The notes under the pieces are model-generated. The model was given only the letters and a program-made list of their open reading frames with translations, was not told the origin of the DNA and ran no database searches. From CAISCU01 sp051861545 (GTDB lineage: Bacteria; Bacteroidota; Bacteroidia; UKL13-3), in the NCBI GenBank assembly GCA_051861545.1, contig JBIMKP010000013.1, forward strand, positions 1 to 64,000: a stretch of 64,000 bases of DNA, in the 5' to 3' direction. The position numbers and the translations under genes are program-made. How positions within the stretch are numbered: the first letter of the stretch is position 1; each line of letters opens with the position of its first letter. Shown here one piece after another: positions 34,567 through 44,038 of the stretch.

Positions 34567-36255
34567 ATGCCACAGTGGGTTGAACAAATTTTCTTAGCTC
34601 AGGAGCACCCTGGAATTGCTGCTTCAATGGTTTTAATTTTTACAGTTTTATTTCTTGGTATTTTATTAGGAAAATTAAAAATCATGAAGGTTTCTTTAGG
34701 CATATCTGGAATTGTATTTGTTGGTATTTTAAGTGGACATTTAGGTTACAGAGTTCATGCTGAAACGCAGGAATTTCTTAGGGATTTTGGCTTGATATTA
34801 TTTGTTTATGCGATAGGAATGCAAGTAGGACCATCATTTTTTAGTCGTTTAAAACAAGATGGTTTGTTGTATAATTCTTTAGCTATAGGTACTGTTTTAT
34901 TAGGCGCTTTGGTTACTTATTTATTATTCATTTTTACTGGCAATGGTATGGATAATATGATTGGTATGATGGCTGGAGCAGTAACAAATACTCCAAGTTT
35001 AGGTGCAGCAAAAGCGGCATTAAAAGATATTGCCATTCAAGCTCCTGATAGAATCTGGAATGATCCAACAAATGCATATGCGATTACTTATCCATTCGGA
35101 ATCATTGGAATTATTTTAGTGATGATATTTGCTAAACATTTATTCAAGATTGATGTCAAAAATGAAATCACTTTATTTAATGAGCAAATCAAAAAGAAAC
35201 ATCCAGCTCCTGAAGTTAAAAAGTGTAGGTTAACCAATTCTGCATATTTTGGAAAGACATTAAAGTATGCAATTGGTGACAATAAAATTATCGTTTCAAG
35301 AATCAAGCATTCTGGTTCTACTGTGGTTCAATCGCCTAATAGTGAATATCTTTTGCAGGAAAGAGATGTGTTAATGTTGGTTGGTTTACCTCAAGATTTA
35401 GACCAAATGATTGAATTGTTGGGATATGAATCTTCAGACAATTTTATTGAATCGCAAGATTTTACTTTAACAAAATCGTTTATTGTTACGAGGTCGGAAG
35501 TAATCAATAAAACAATTGGACAACTTAATTTTTTAGGAGCGTTTAATTCACGAGTTACTCGTGTTTACAGAACGGGATTGGAATTATTAGCAAATGATGA
35601 ATTGGTTCTTCATTATGGTGATAAAATGAGGGTAGTAGGAGCAGAATCGGATTTAATTCAAATAGAAAAATTGGTTGGAAACTCAGAAAAGCGTCTTCAA
35701 GAGCCGCAGCTTTTATCAATTTTTTTAGGGATAATTTTGGGTGTTTTTGTTGGTTCAATTCCGTTTTTTTTGCCGGGATTATCTGTTCCTGTAAAATTAG
35801 GAATGGCCGCTGGTCCCTTATTGGTAGCGATTTTAATTAGTAGATTTGGAGGGATTTCAAGTTTGCATTCATACCTTCAACAAAGCGCACTTTTATTTAT
35901 GAAGGATTTTGGAATTAGTTTATTCTTTGCTTCAATTGGAATTCATGCAGGAGAAACTTTTTACCACACTTTTATTACGTATAATGGATGGATTTGGGTT
36001 TTATATGGTTTGATAATAACTATAACTCCAATTTTAGTTATGTTGATGATTGCGAGATATGTTTTTAAGCTGAACTTTATGCCATTATTGGGATTGATTG
36101 CAGGCTCATATACCGACCCAGCAGCATTAGATTTCAGTACCAATTATTATAAGTCAGATTTGCCTTTACAAGCTTATGCTACCGTTTATCCTTTGGTTAC
36201 AATTACAAGGATTGTTATAGCGCAAATATTGGTATTGTATTTTGCCCTTTCCTGA
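34567..36255 (+). CDS. AspT/YidE-family putative transporter with RCK_C domains
   Basis: This 562-aa inner-membrane protein has two blocks of membrane helices (about 15-190 and 380-562) separated by a cytoplasmic region (about 200-370) with two TrkA-C/RCK_C-like domains (GKTLKYAIGDNKIIVSRIKH... and INKTIGQLNFLGAFNSRVTRVYR). The repeated motif with AGAVTNTPSLGAAKAAL in the first half and AGSYTDPAALDF in the second is characteristic of the aspartate:alanine exchanger family. Substrate specificity of YidE-like members is unsettled; a carboxylate or amino-acid exchanger is likely. It stands alone on the plus strand and converges on gcvT, with a shared bidirectional terminator. Confidence 0.9.
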   Translation: MPQWVEQIFLAQEHPGIAASMVLIFTVLFLGILLGKLKIMKVSLGISGIVFVGILSGHLGYRVHAETQEFLRDFGLILFVYAIGMQVGPSFFSRLKQDGLLYNSLAIGTVLLGALVTYLLFIFTGNGMDNMIGMMAGAVTNTPSLGAAKAALKDIAIQAPDRIWNDPTNAYAITYPFGIIGIILVMIFAKHLFKIDVKNEITLFNEQIKKKHPAPEVKKCRLTNSAYFGKTLKYAIGDNKIIVSRIKHSGSTVVQSPNSEYLLQERDVLMLVGLPQDLDQMIELLGYESSDNFIESQDFTLTKSFIVTRSEVINKTIGQLNFLGAFNSRVTRVYRTGLELLANDELVLHYGDKMRVVGAESDLIQIEKLVGNSEKRLQEPQLLSIFLGIILGVFVGSIPFFLPGLSVPVKLGMAAGPLLVAILISRFGGISSLHSYLQQSALLFMKDFGISLFFASIGIHAGETFYHTFITYNGWIWVLYGLIITITPILVMLMIARYVFKLNFMPLLGLIAGSYTDPAALDFSTNYYKSDLPLQAYATVYPLVTITRIVIAQILVLYFALS

Positions 36256-36261
36256 AAATAA

Positions 36262-36291
36262 AAAAGCTGCAATAGTCATATCGCAGCTTTT
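36262..36291. terminator. Bidirectional terminator between the AspT-like gene and gcvT
   Basis: AAAAGCTGC pairs perfectly with GCAGCTTTT around a 12-nt loop. A on one side and T on the other let it serve both convergent genes. Confidence 0.85.
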
Positions 36292-36311
36292 CTATGTATT
36301 GAATTTATATC

Positions 36312-37388
36312 CTACAAAAATGGAATTTTAACCACTTTAGCTTTGATTTGTTTATCTCTAATTTCAATGAAAATTTCTGAATCAACTTTTGAGAATTCAG
36401 TGCTTACATAACCCATACCAATAGCTTTGTTTAATGATGGCGATTGAGTTCCTGAAGTTACTTCTCCGATAACATTTCCACTTGCATCTTTAATTGGATA
36501 ATATTGTCTAGGAATACCTCTGTCAATCATTTCAAAACCAACTAGTTTTTTGCTAACACCGTTTGTTTTTAAAGCTTGGTGATGTTCGTGATTAATAAAT
36601 GGTTTTGTGAATTTAGTTATCCAACCTAAACCAGCTTCGATTGGTGAAGTTGTATCGTTGATATCATGACCATACAAACAAAATCCTTTTTCTAATCTTA
36701 AGGTATCTCTCGCACCTAATCCGGCAGGCATAATATTAAATTCTTTTCCTGCTTCAAAAACTGCATCCCAAAGTTTTTTCGCATCTTCATTCATCACATA
36801 AAGTTCAAATCCACCTGCACCAGTATAACCAGTATTACTAATAATACAATGTTCAATACCAGCTAAAGATCCCATTTTAAATGTATAATACTCCATTGAA
36901 GATAAATCAACCTCAGTTAATTTTTGAAGTGCTTTAATTGCATTTGGACCTTGTACAGCTAATAAGCTATAATCATCACTTAAGTTGGTCATTTCAACAC
37001 CAAATGAATTATGAGAGCTAATCCAATTCCAGTCTTTTTCAATATTGGAAGCATTAACAACTAGGTAGTATTCATTAGCATTTAAACGATAAACCAATAA
37101 GTCATCAACAATACCTCCATCATTATTTGGTAAGCAAGAGTACTGAACTTTACCATCAGTTAATTTTGATGCATCATTTGAAGTAACTAGTTGAATTAAA
37201 TCTAAAGCTTTTTCACCTTTAAGTAAAAATTCACCCATGTGACTTACATCAAAAACACCAACACTGTTTCTAACAGCTAAATGTTCCTGAATTAAATTAT
37301 TATAAAGCACAGGCATATTATATCCTGCAAATTCAATCATTTTTGCTCCTAGTGAAACATGTAAATCGTTGAGTGCAACTGTTTTCAT
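36312..37388 (-). CDS. gcvT: Glycine cleavage system T protein (aminomethyltransferase)
   Basis: This 358-aa enzyme takes the aminomethyl group held on the H protein, transfers the one-carbon unit to tetrahydrofolate and releases ammonia. Family marks include FAGYNMPVLY, VGVFDVSHMGEFLLKG, CLPNNDGGIVDDLLVYR, NTGYTGAGGFELYV, GLGARDTLRLEKGFCLYGHD and EVTSGTQSPSLNKAIGMGYV. The length is normal. It is a single gene on the minus strand; the gcvH and gcvP partners are not in the window. I see no glycine riboswitch in the 82 bp before it. Confidence 0.97.
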   Translation of the reverse strand: MKTVALNDLHVSLGAKMIEFAGYNMPVLYNNLIQEHLAVRNSVGVFDVSHMGEFLLKGEKALDLIQLVTSNDASKLTDGKVQYSCLPNNDGGIVDDLLVYRLNANEYYLVVNASNIEKDWNWISSHNSFGVEMTNLSDDYSLLAVQGPNAIKALQKLTEVDLSSMEYYTFKMGSLAGIEHCIISNTGYTGAGGFELYVMNEDAKKLWDAVFEAGKEFNIMPAGLGARDTLRLEKGFCLYGHDINDTTSPIEAGLGWITKFTKPFINHEHHQALKTNGVSKKLVGFEMIDRGIPRQYYPIKDASGNVIGEVTSGTQSPSLNKAIGMGYVSTEFSKVDSEIFIEIRDKQIKAKVVKIPFL

Positions 37389-37470
37389 TTTTGGTAATTT
37401 ATAGTTTGGTAATTCGAATTTTGCTGCAAAATATCATTCTAAGCTGAAAGATTCATTATAATTATTATCA

Positions 37471-40158
37471 TTAAATCCTTCTGTCGTCGAACCAATCTTT
37501 ACGTTTTGGTATTTTTAAGTCTTGTAAAACAGATGATTTCACATTTAAATTAAACATAAAATATTTAGTTCCATAAGCAGAAAGTGGTGTCCAGTTAAAG
37601 GTAAACTGCCAACAATGTAAGTCTCTTCTTAAATCAATTCCCAAATGTGAGATTCTATTCAAACTAAAATCATAACCAGAGTTAAAGGTAAACGACCAGT
37701 TTTTGGTAGGAGTTAAATTTCCTGAAAATGACAATGTTTGTGTGTATTCTGATGGGAAAAAAGTGCTAAGTTTATTTCTATAATCATACGAAACAGTATA
37801 ATTTAGCATTAAACTCCATGGCATATTAAAATCACTATAGCCCAATTTTTGCATTTCCTTTTTTAATTTTTCTGCTCGACTTTGGTCTTTTCGTTTAAAC
37901 ATATCAGGACTTAAGCTCGCAGAAATTCCGAGGTTTGCATTTAATAATGTTGCGAGTTTTCCATTGTTAATGTTAAATTCATTAATTCTAGCATAATATT
38001 TAGAAGTAGCAGTTTCTACCAAATTATTTACGTATGGGTCGAAACTTGCATTTCCAACTAAAGAAATATTTTTGAATAAAGTTGTTCGTGCAGAGGTATT
38101 TATAATACTTAAGTTCATTGAGTCTACAAGTATATTATAAGCTCCACCCACTCTAAAACTTTCTATAATTTTGATTTTGTTTTCTTTAACAGAAGTATCT
38201 TTTCCAGTTCTCCATTTTATTTCGAGATTATTATCTAATGAGAAGTTGATATTACCTTGTCTACCTGCGCCAGGTCCGCCGTACAAAGTTCCTTCAAATC
38301 TGCTGTACCTCTGAAAATTTTGACCAGTTGTATCGTTTTGAACAGACCTGTAAAATCCGAAATTATCAGTGCTAAAATCTGGTGAATATGAAAAATCTAC
38401 ATAAGGATTCATTACATGGCGAATGGCCATTAGTTTCCCCTTTTTAAACACTTTCATTCCGTACCATCTTGTACTTATACCAGCTCTCATCGAATAGCTG
38501 TAAGCTCTTGCAAAGCCACTTTCGAAAGAAGAATTTACTGTTCTATTTGTTGTATCCCATTCTTTAGCTCTTGTTTTAAAAGTCCAGTTTTCGTTATAAT
38601 CAGCACCAACCGAAATGGTATAATATTTAAATAAATTAAATCCATTTTGCACTGCAATTGAATGCCTCACACCATTATTCATGGCAGTATCAATGTATTT
38701 TTTTAGGTCTTCTGAATTTCTGTTTTTGAATAATAAAGTATCTTTGGTATTAACAATATTCTGCATCAAACCGGTATAGTTCACACTAATTTTCTCGTAC
38801 CAAGTATCTGCTGTAGGTTTATATTTTGATTTAAATGGTTGAAAAGAAGCTACAGTAAAAGAAACATCTGGTAGGGTTAAAGATAAATCTCTTGTTTGAA
38901 GATTTTGTGAAGCCCTGGCATTTGCAGATAAACTTTGTTTTCCTTTATTAAATGTAGTACCATAACTTATACCAGAATTGATAACATTATTAAAAGATTG
39001 CGGGGAATAGGAGTTAAAAGTTAAATAATCATTACCCACTAGATTTACATCGGCACTAAAAGTACTTCCCGGACGCGCTTTTGGGTCAACACGATGCGAC
39101 CATTGAACTTGGAAGCTTTTGAATTCAGAATAATTTGGGTCTTCAGGGTTATTCTGTTTATTAAAAGCATAGTTAGCACTAAAATTACCACTAAATCGGT
39201 ATCTATAATTATAGGAGGATCTGGTACTTAATTGCCATGAAGTATTTGTGTAGATATCTCCCAATAAACTTAAGTCGAGATGTTCACCCAATCCTAAATA
39301 GTATCCACCTTGGCGGAGGAAATAACCTCTACCAGCTGCATTTCCATAAGTTGGAATAATTAGACCAGATTGTTGACCTCTTTTAAGTGGGAAAATCCCA
39401 AGAGGAACAAAAAGAGGAGTTCTAACACCTTCTATAACCATGTTTGCTGGACCAGTAATTACTTTTTTACCAGGGATTACCTTTAGTTTTTCAGCAGCAA
39501 TATAAAAGTGAGGATGGTCGGCATCGCAGGTTGTATAATAAGAGTGACTAATATAGAAATTGTTATTTTCATCTCTTTTAACCGTTTCTCCTTTAATAAA
39601 GCCTTCACCTTCATTGGTTTTGAATTCTTTCATTAAGCCCCTTTTGGTTTCATAATTAAAGGTCACCTCTTCAATTTTGTATTCACTACCACCTTGTTTA
39701 AAAACTGGAGTATTACTTAAAATCCCTACACTATCTAACTGTCCAGTTGCATTAACAGTATTTTTTTGAAGGTTGATTTTAATTTTCGCAGCTTTAATAT
39801 CTGAATCTTCGTATAAGACCACGGCATTTGAATAAAGTGTCGCTGTTTTTTCTAGTGCATTGTACACAATTGAATCTTTGGCATTGTACTTGACCCTAGA
39901 TTTCATAGCAGAAGACGTACGAGGGAGGTAGTTTGAATCATTTAATAGACTATCAGGAATTGAGTTTTTTGTAGAATCAGATAAAATATAATGATATGAA
40001 AAAGAGTAAGTTAAGTTATTTTCTAACAAATTATAAACAAAAATTCGGTTTGAATTGCTTAAATTTGATGAAGTTTGGTTGGCAGCAGAAAAAAGAGGAA
40101 AAAAGGCTAAACACATTAGTATTTCAGCAATTCGCTTATTTCTGCAGGATTTCTTCAA
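37471..40158 (-). CDS. lptD: LPS-assembly protein LptD homologue
   Basis: The mature protein has an N-terminal OstA/LptA-like beta-taco region (about 60-200: AKDSIVYNALEKTATLYSNAVVLYEDSDIKAAKI) and a large C-terminal barrel (about 230-895), with IIEGVRTPLFVPLGIFPLK-type signature blocks typical of Bacteroidota LptD. It inserts lipopolysaccharide or its equivalent into the outer leaflet. The longest frame starts with a TTG at 40203, but a TAGCTTTG -7 box (40208-40201) overlaps that codon. Starting at the TTG at 40158, before KKSCRNKRIAEILMCLAFFP, gives a good signal peptide and 895 aa. It is divergent from the amidase gene, with starts about 26 bp apart. Confidence 0.9.
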   Translation of the reverse strand: MKKSCRNKRIAEILMCLAFFPLFSAANQTSSNLSNSNRIFVYNLLENNLTYSFSYHYILSDSTKNSIPDSLLNDSNYLPRTSSAMKSRVKYNAKDSIVYNALEKTATLYSNAVVLYEDSDIKAAKIKINLQKNTVNATGQLDSVGILSNTPVFKQGGSEYKIEEVTFNYETKRGLMKEFKTNEGEGFIKGETVKRDENNNFYISHSYYTTCDADHPHFYIAAEKLKVIPGKKVITGPANMVIEGVRTPLFVPLGIFPLKRGQQSGLIIPTYGNAAGRGYFLRQGGYYLGLGEHLDLSLLGDIYTNTSWQLSTRSSYNYRYRFSGNFSANYAFNKQNNPEDPNYSEFKSFQVQWSHRVDPKARPGSTFSADVNLVGNDYLTFNSYSPQSFNNVINSGISYGTTFNKGKQSLSANARASQNLQTRDLSLTLPDVSFTVASFQPFKSKYKPTADTWYEKISVNYTGLMQNIVNTKDTLLFKNRNSEDLKKYIDTAMNNGVRHSIAVQNGFNLFKYYTISVGADYNENWTFKTRAKEWDTTNRTVNSSFESGFARAYSYSMRAGISTRWYGMKVFKKGKLMAIRHVMNPYVDFSYSPDFSTDNFGFYRSVQNDTTGQNFQRYSRFEGTLYGGPGAGRQGNINFSLDNNLEIKWRTGKDTSVKENKIKIIESFRVGGAYNILVDSMNLSIINTSARTTLFKNISLVGNASFDPYVNNLVETATSKYYARINEFNINNGKLATLLNANLGISASLSPDMFKRKDQSRAEKLKKEMQKLGYSDFNMPWSLMLNYTVSYDYRNKLSTFFPSEYTQTLSFSGNLTPTKNWSFTFNSGYDFSLNRISHLGIDLRRDLHCWQFTFNWTPLSAYGTKYFMFNLNVKSSVLQDLKIPKRKDWFDDRRI

Positions 40159-40184
40159 CTGACTTAAAATTAATAAATGTTGCA

Positions 40185-41027
40185 ATGTATTATTCAAACG
40201 CAAAGCTAAATAAAGTGGTAAATTTCTCTAAATGGGAAAAAATTGTGCCATTTTTCCTGTTTTTGGTCTTTGTTGCAATGACACCTCCAACAAATTCGAA
40301 AAAATTTCGAAGATCAATACAAACTATTGTAATTGATGCCGGGCATGGTGGTCATGATCCGGGTTGTAGTGCTGGTGGTGTTAAAGAAAAAGACATCACA
40401 TTAAAAATGGCAAAAGAACTCGGCGACAAAATTACGGAATTGATGCCTGAAGTTAAGGTTATTTATACACGAAAAACAGATAAATTTGTTGAGTTGTGGG
40501 AAAGAGCCGATATAGCTAATAGAAGTAATGCTGATTTATTTATTTCTTTACACTGCAATTCTCATAAAAATACCAGCATTTCTGGAACCGAAACCTTTGC
40601 AATGGGTTTACATAAAGCAGGTGATAATTTAGATGTAGCAAAAAGAGAAAATGATGTTTTGTTATTAGAGACTGATTATCAGGAGAAATATGATGGTTTT
40701 GACCCGAATTCACCAGAGACTCATATATATTTTTCTTTGTTTCAAAATGCATACATGGACCAAAGCATTAAATTAGCATCAAAAATTGAAAATCAAATTT
40801 CTAAAACTCCAAATAGAAGCAGCAGAGGAGTTAAACAAGCAGGATTTGTGGTGCTTTGGAAAACTGGAATGCCGAGTGTTTTAGTAGAAGCTGGATTTTT
40901 AAGCAATAAAAAAGATAGAGATTTTTTAAATAGTGAAGCTGGTATGGATGAATTTACTACAGCTATGGCAAAAGCTTTTGTTGATTATAAAAATGTTTTT
41001 GAAGGAGTGCCAGCTGCAAGCAAATAA
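40185..41027 (+). CDS. N-acetylmuramoyl-L-alanine amidase (AmiC-like)
   Basis: The Amidase_3 domain (about 45-270) begins TIVIDAGHGGHDPGC, with the first zinc His, continues with KEKDITLKMAKELG and SLHCNSHKN, with another zinc His, and ends with VLVEAGFLSNKKDRDFL, with the catalytic Glu. It cuts the amide bond between muramic acid and the peptide stem, usually during cell separation. An N-terminal hydrophobic segment (IVPFFLFLVFVAMT) serves as signal or anchor. The frame is open from 39996, but codons before 40185 lie over the LptD start, and ATG 40185 gives a sensible 280-aa protein. Divergent pairing with lptD and proximity to the MCE gene put it in an envelope-biogenesis neighbourhood. Confidence 0.93.
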   Translation: MYYSNAKLNKVVNFSKWEKIVPFFLFLVFVAMTPPTNSKKFRRSIQTIVIDAGHGGHDPGCSAGGVKEKDITLKMAKELGDKITELMPEVKVIYTRKTDKFVELWERADIANRSNADLFISLHCNSHKNTSISGTETFAMGLHKAGDNLDVAKRENDVLLLETDYQEKYDGFDPNSPETHIYFSLFQNAYMDQSIKLASKIENQISKTPNRSSRGVKQAGFVVLWKTGMPSVLVEAGFLSNKKDRDFLNSEAGMDEFTTAMAKAFVDYKNVFEGVPAASK

Positions 41028-41273
41028 TTTTTGTTTGTTTAAATGGGTTGAATGTTAAGTTTTTATGAAGATTCAAAACTGAATATTTGTTACAGGAACT
41101 TAGGTTGTCATAATATTCATCAATTAAATTACCTAAAGCAAAAGGAATTAATTGATTTTAAGATGCTCATATAGTTTTGGTTTTGACTGTATAAGTTAAA
41201 TTAAATGGTCTTACTATTTTAATAAGGCTTTTTTTTAGATTTCTCTTCGGTGTTAAATTCTGCAATAATTTCT

Positions 41274-41281
41274 TATTTTTG
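41274..41281 (+). promoter_or_regulatory. Bacteroidota -7 box for the MCE gene
   Basis: TATTTTTG matches TAnnTTTG and lies 17 bp before the TTG start at 41299. Only a weak -33 (GTTA) is visible about 19 bp further up. The stretch 41028-41273 holds nothing else that I recognise. Confidence 0.5.
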
Positions 41282-41298
41282 AGCAAAATCAAATTATT

Positions 41299-42306
41299 TT
41301 GAGAATACCTAGAGAAGCCAAAATTGGTTTGTTTGCAGTAGTTTCACTTGCTGCACTTTATTTCGGATATAATTTTCTTCGCGGTAAAAAGTTCTTTTCC
41401 CGCCAAAATACTTATTATGTAGTTTATAATAATATTGAAGGGGTTAATAAATCTACTCCTATTTATTATAAAGGATTAAAAGTTGGGCAAGTTGAAGAAT
41501 TGGGTTTTTTAAGAACCGATAGCGCAAATAGAATCATTGCTACTTTAATAATCGACCAAAACATCATGTTATCGAGGGCTTCAGAGGCCAGAATTGTAAG
41601 CATGGATTTATTGGGAGGTAAGGCAATTTCATTAATTGTTCCAGATTTATTAGTTCCAATTTTTAAAGGAGATACCATTATTGGTACGCAAGAAATTGGA
41701 ATTGGTGAATCTATTTCAGGCATGATAGAACCCGTTAAAGATAAAACTGAAAATGTTTTGGTTTCTTTAAATAAGGTTCTAGAACAAGTAGAAAAGGTAA
41801 TGGGTAATGGTGGTTCAGAAAATCTCAACTCAGGAATTGATGACCTTGCTCAAACCATGAAAAATTTGAATATGGCTACTGCTGCCTTAAATCAATTAAT
41901 TCAAAATGAGTCGAATCGTATATCTAAAACATCTGGTAATATCGAGTCAATTACATCAAACTTAAAAAAGAATAACCAAGATATTGAATCAAGCATTCAG
42001 AACTTAAAAGTAATCACAGATTCATTGGCTGATGCTCCTTTAAAAAGTATGGTTGTTGAACTACAAAAAACAAGTGTTCAATTGGCTATGGTTGCTGAAA
42101 AGCTTAATAAAGGAGAAGGTTCTGCTGGAAAATTAATCAACGACCCTCAGTTGTACGATAATCTAAATAAGTCTACTAACGAACTTCAGGCTTTATTAAA
42201 AGATTTAAGAGAATATCCTGCGCGTTACGTGAATGTATCTGTTTTTGGTGGTGCTGCAAAAAAAGCTGAAAAGAAAAGAGAGCAAGACTTGAAAAAGCAG
42301 AAATAA
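41299..42306 (+). CDS. MlaD/MCE-domain lipid-transfer protein
   Basis: This 335-aa protein has an N-terminal membrane anchor (about 8-26, AKIGLFAVVSLAALYFGYNFL), one MCE domain (about 35-115, with YYVVYNNIEGVNKSTPIYYKGLKVGQV), and a long coiled-coil tail (about 145-320) that includes GEGSAGKLINDPQLYDNL, typical of Bacteroidota MlaD-like proteins. MCE rings carry phospholipid between membranes with an ABC transporter; no permease or ATPase gene is adjacent here. The start is TTG: no ATG exists near the N terminus, and it gives the standard RIPREAKIG beginning. It ends 5 nt before the convergent permease gene. It lies after the amidase gene on the same strand, with its own promoter box. Confidence 0.92.
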   Translation: MRIPREAKIGLFAVVSLAALYFGYNFLRGKKFFSRQNTYYVVYNNIEGVNKSTPIYYKGLKVGQVEELGFLRTDSANRIIATLIIDQNIMLSRASEARIVSMDLLGGKAISLIVPDLLVPIFKGDTIIGTQEIGIGESISGMIEPVKDKTENVLVSLNKVLEQVEKVMGNGGSENLNSGIDDLAQTMKNLNMATAALNQLIQNESNRISKTSGNIESITSNLKKNNQDIESSIQNLKVITDSLADAPLKSMVVELQKTSVQLAMVAEKLNKGEGSAGKLINDPQLYDNLNKSTNELQALLKDLREYPARYVNVSVFGGAAKKAEKKREQDLKKQK

Positions 42307-42311
42307 ATTTT

Positions 42312-43376
42312 TTATTGCTCACAAATTTCTTCCTGATGAATTGTTTCTTCTTGATTAGTTTCAAGCTTTTTTACATAATTTCTTCTATAGATTTTAACTC
42401 CTAAAACAAAAAACGATATAAGTAAAGGACCAAAAATCAATCCTGTGATTCCAAATAAATTTAATCCAATTAGCACGCCAAAAATGCTGATAACAGGATG
42501 AACATCAGCAAATTTCTTTTGTAGGACCATTCTGATTACATTATCTATATTAGAAATAATGAGCACACCATATGCTAGTAGAATATAGGATTGTAAATGC
42601 TGCCCCATTACATATAAATACAATGTAGCAGGTAGCCAAATCATAGCTGAACCAACAATCGGAATGAATGAAAATATTCCACACATACTTCCCCAAAAGG
42701 CAGCATCCGGTATTCCTAAAAAGTAAAATGCCAATCCTCCTGAAATTCCTTGAATTCCTGCTAATAAGGGTGTTGTGATTGCATTTGATACTGTCATATC
42801 ATACAGTTCTTTTTGGAAAAGATGAGTAACGCCGGGTTCAAATGGCAGAAAATCTATTAAAAAATCACTCATCTCCTGGTAACTCACCAACATAAAGTAC
42901 AAAATGAAGTACATAATGGCCAAGGTGCTTAAAGTTCCTAAAAGTTTGTTAAGTAATGCAGGTAAAAGTCCTGCTAGCTTTTCTTTTATCTGGTTGATTT
43001 GTTCTGGTGAAAAAATATCTTGCCCAATAAACTCTTTTAATTGATCGTCGAAGGTATGAAATGCGTTGATGAGTGAAGCTGGATTGCTGACTACTTCTGC
43101 AATTTTATTGTACAGCAGGTTTACAATAAGGATACCTGGAATTACAACAATCAATAATGAAAGAATCATTAGTAACAATGCCGCTCTTGAGGCTCTCCAT
43201 TTTTTCTTTTCGACCAAATAGGCCATGAAGTTTTTGAATAAAAGATAAAAAATGACTGCTCCTAAAAAGGCTGTGAAGTAATCATATAACATCACAAAAA
43301 GGAATAAGCCGAAAAGCAACAAGAAATAAAATCCAAATTGCTGCTTTGATTGTGAACTAGATTGTTTTCCTAACAT
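42312..43376 (-). CDS. AI-2E family permease
   Basis: This 354-aa membrane protein has about eight helices: two near the N terminus, a soluble stretch (about 85-140) with LINAFHTFDDQLKEFIG, and a C-terminal block with GVTHLFQKELYDMTVSNAI, GIPDAAFWGSMCGIFSFIPIVGSAMIWLPA and GVLIGLNLFGITGLIFGPLL. The latter motif defines the family. Members include putative autoinducer-2 exporters and Na+/H+ antiporters, so the substrate is uncertain. It converges with the MCE gene and is divergent from the YtxH/holin-like trio, with about 80 bp between starts. Confidence 0.92.
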   Translation of the reverse strand: MLGKQSSSQSKQQFGFYFLLLFGLFLFVMLYDYFTAFLGAVIFYLLFKNFMAYLVEKKKWRASRAALLLMILSLLIVVIPGILIVNLLYNKIAEVVSNPASLINAFHTFDDQLKEFIGQDIFSPEQINQIKEKLAGLLPALLNKLLGTLSTLAIMYFILYFMLVSYQEMSDFLIDFLPFEPGVTHLFQKELYDMTVSNAITTPLLAGIQGISGGLAFYFLGIPDAAFWGSMCGIFSFIPIVGSAMIWLPATLYLYVMGQHLQSYILLAYGVLIISNIDNVIRMVLQKKFADVHPVISIFGVLIGLNLFGITGLIFGPLLISFFVLGVKIYRRNYVKKLETNQEETIHQEEICEQ

Positions 43377-43435
43377 GCATCAAATATCTGATTTCAAAGC
43401 CAAAACATTTAACAAACATTCGAATTTCTTCTCGT

Positions 43436-43443
43436 TATCTTTG
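43436..43443 (+). promoter_or_regulatory. Bacteroidota -7 box that decides the YtxH gene start
   Basis: TATCTTTG matches TAnnTTTG. Its last base is the G of a GTG (43443) that would be the earliest start of the next gene, so transcription must begin beyond it and the ATG at 43458 is the likely start. Confidence 0.5.
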
Positions 43444-43457
43444 TGAAAAACTATCAA

Positions 43458-43649
43458 ATGAATAATCAGAATAAAAATTTGCTGACTTTTTTATTTGGAG
43501 CGGCAATTGGAGCAGCAATTACTTGGCTATTTACTAGCGAAGATGGAAAGAAAATTGTGGCCGAAACTAAAGAAAAAGCAAAACAATGGAAGGATGAATT
43601 GGGTGATAAATTCAATCCTGAAAATCCAAATAGTAAGCAATCATCATAA
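43458..43649 (+). CDS. YtxH-domain small membrane protein
   Basis: This 63-aa protein has one N-terminal glycine/alanine-rich membrane helix (LLTFLFGAAIGAAITWLF) followed by an amphipathic Lys/Glu segment (DGKKIVAETKEKAKQWKDEL), the YtxH pattern seen in general-stress envelope proteins. A GTG at 43443 would add five residues but overlaps the promoter box. Its stop overlaps the next ATG by one base (TAATG), so it heads a three-gene operon. The function of the family is not settled. Confidence 0.85.
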   Translation: MNNQNKNLLTFLFGAAIGAAITWLFTSEDGKKIVAETKEKAKQWKDELGDKFNPENPNSKQSS

Positions 43650-44038
43650 TGGAAAATGAAATAAAATCGGAACAAAAAGATTCAGATATTCAAGATTCAT
43701 TTTTAGCCAATTACAAAGATTTATTGGTTGATTATACTGAGAAAAGAATTGAGTTAATTAAGTTGGAAGCGGTTGAAAAAACGGCAATTGTGGGCGGTTT
43801 ATCAGCTTCTTTTTTACTTATTATATTATTTTCTTTTATGTCGATAATGTTCTTATCTGTAATGATGGGTTTTCTTTTAGCAGATATAACTGGAAGTATG
43901 TTAAAAGGCTTTGGTTTATTGGCCTTATTTTATGTTTTATTGCTGATTTTAGTTATAGTTTTTAGAACCAGTATTTCAAAACCAATCAGTAATTTACTTG
44001 TAAGAGTTTTAGTAAAAGAGGAGGGCTCACATGAATAA
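43649..44038 (+). CDS. Phage-holin-family (holin superfamily III-like) membrane protein
   Basis: This 129-aa protein has a soluble N-terminal helix (LANYKDLLVDYTEKRIELIKLEAVEK) and then two long membrane helices (about 48-75 and 83-110), the layout of the PF07332-type holin-like family. There are no phage genes nearby and it is flanked by YtxH and a hypothetical gene, so it is a housekeeping envelope protein rather than a lysis gene. It overlaps the next start by 8 nt. Confidence 0.85.
   Translation: MENEIKSEQKDSDIQDSFLANYKDLLVDYTEKRIELIKLEAVEKTAIVGGLSASFLLIILFSFMSIMFLSVMMGFLLADITGSMLKGFGLLALFYVLLLILVIVFRTSISKPISNLLVRVLVKEEGSHE

Noticed and set aside
37389..37470. Possible glycine riboswitch before gcvT
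   Set aside because: The 82-bp gap is too short and shows none of the conserved tandem helices.
43649..44038. Prophage remnant suggested by the holin-like gene
   Set aside because: No other phage gene is near, and the family is common in chromosomal envelope operons.
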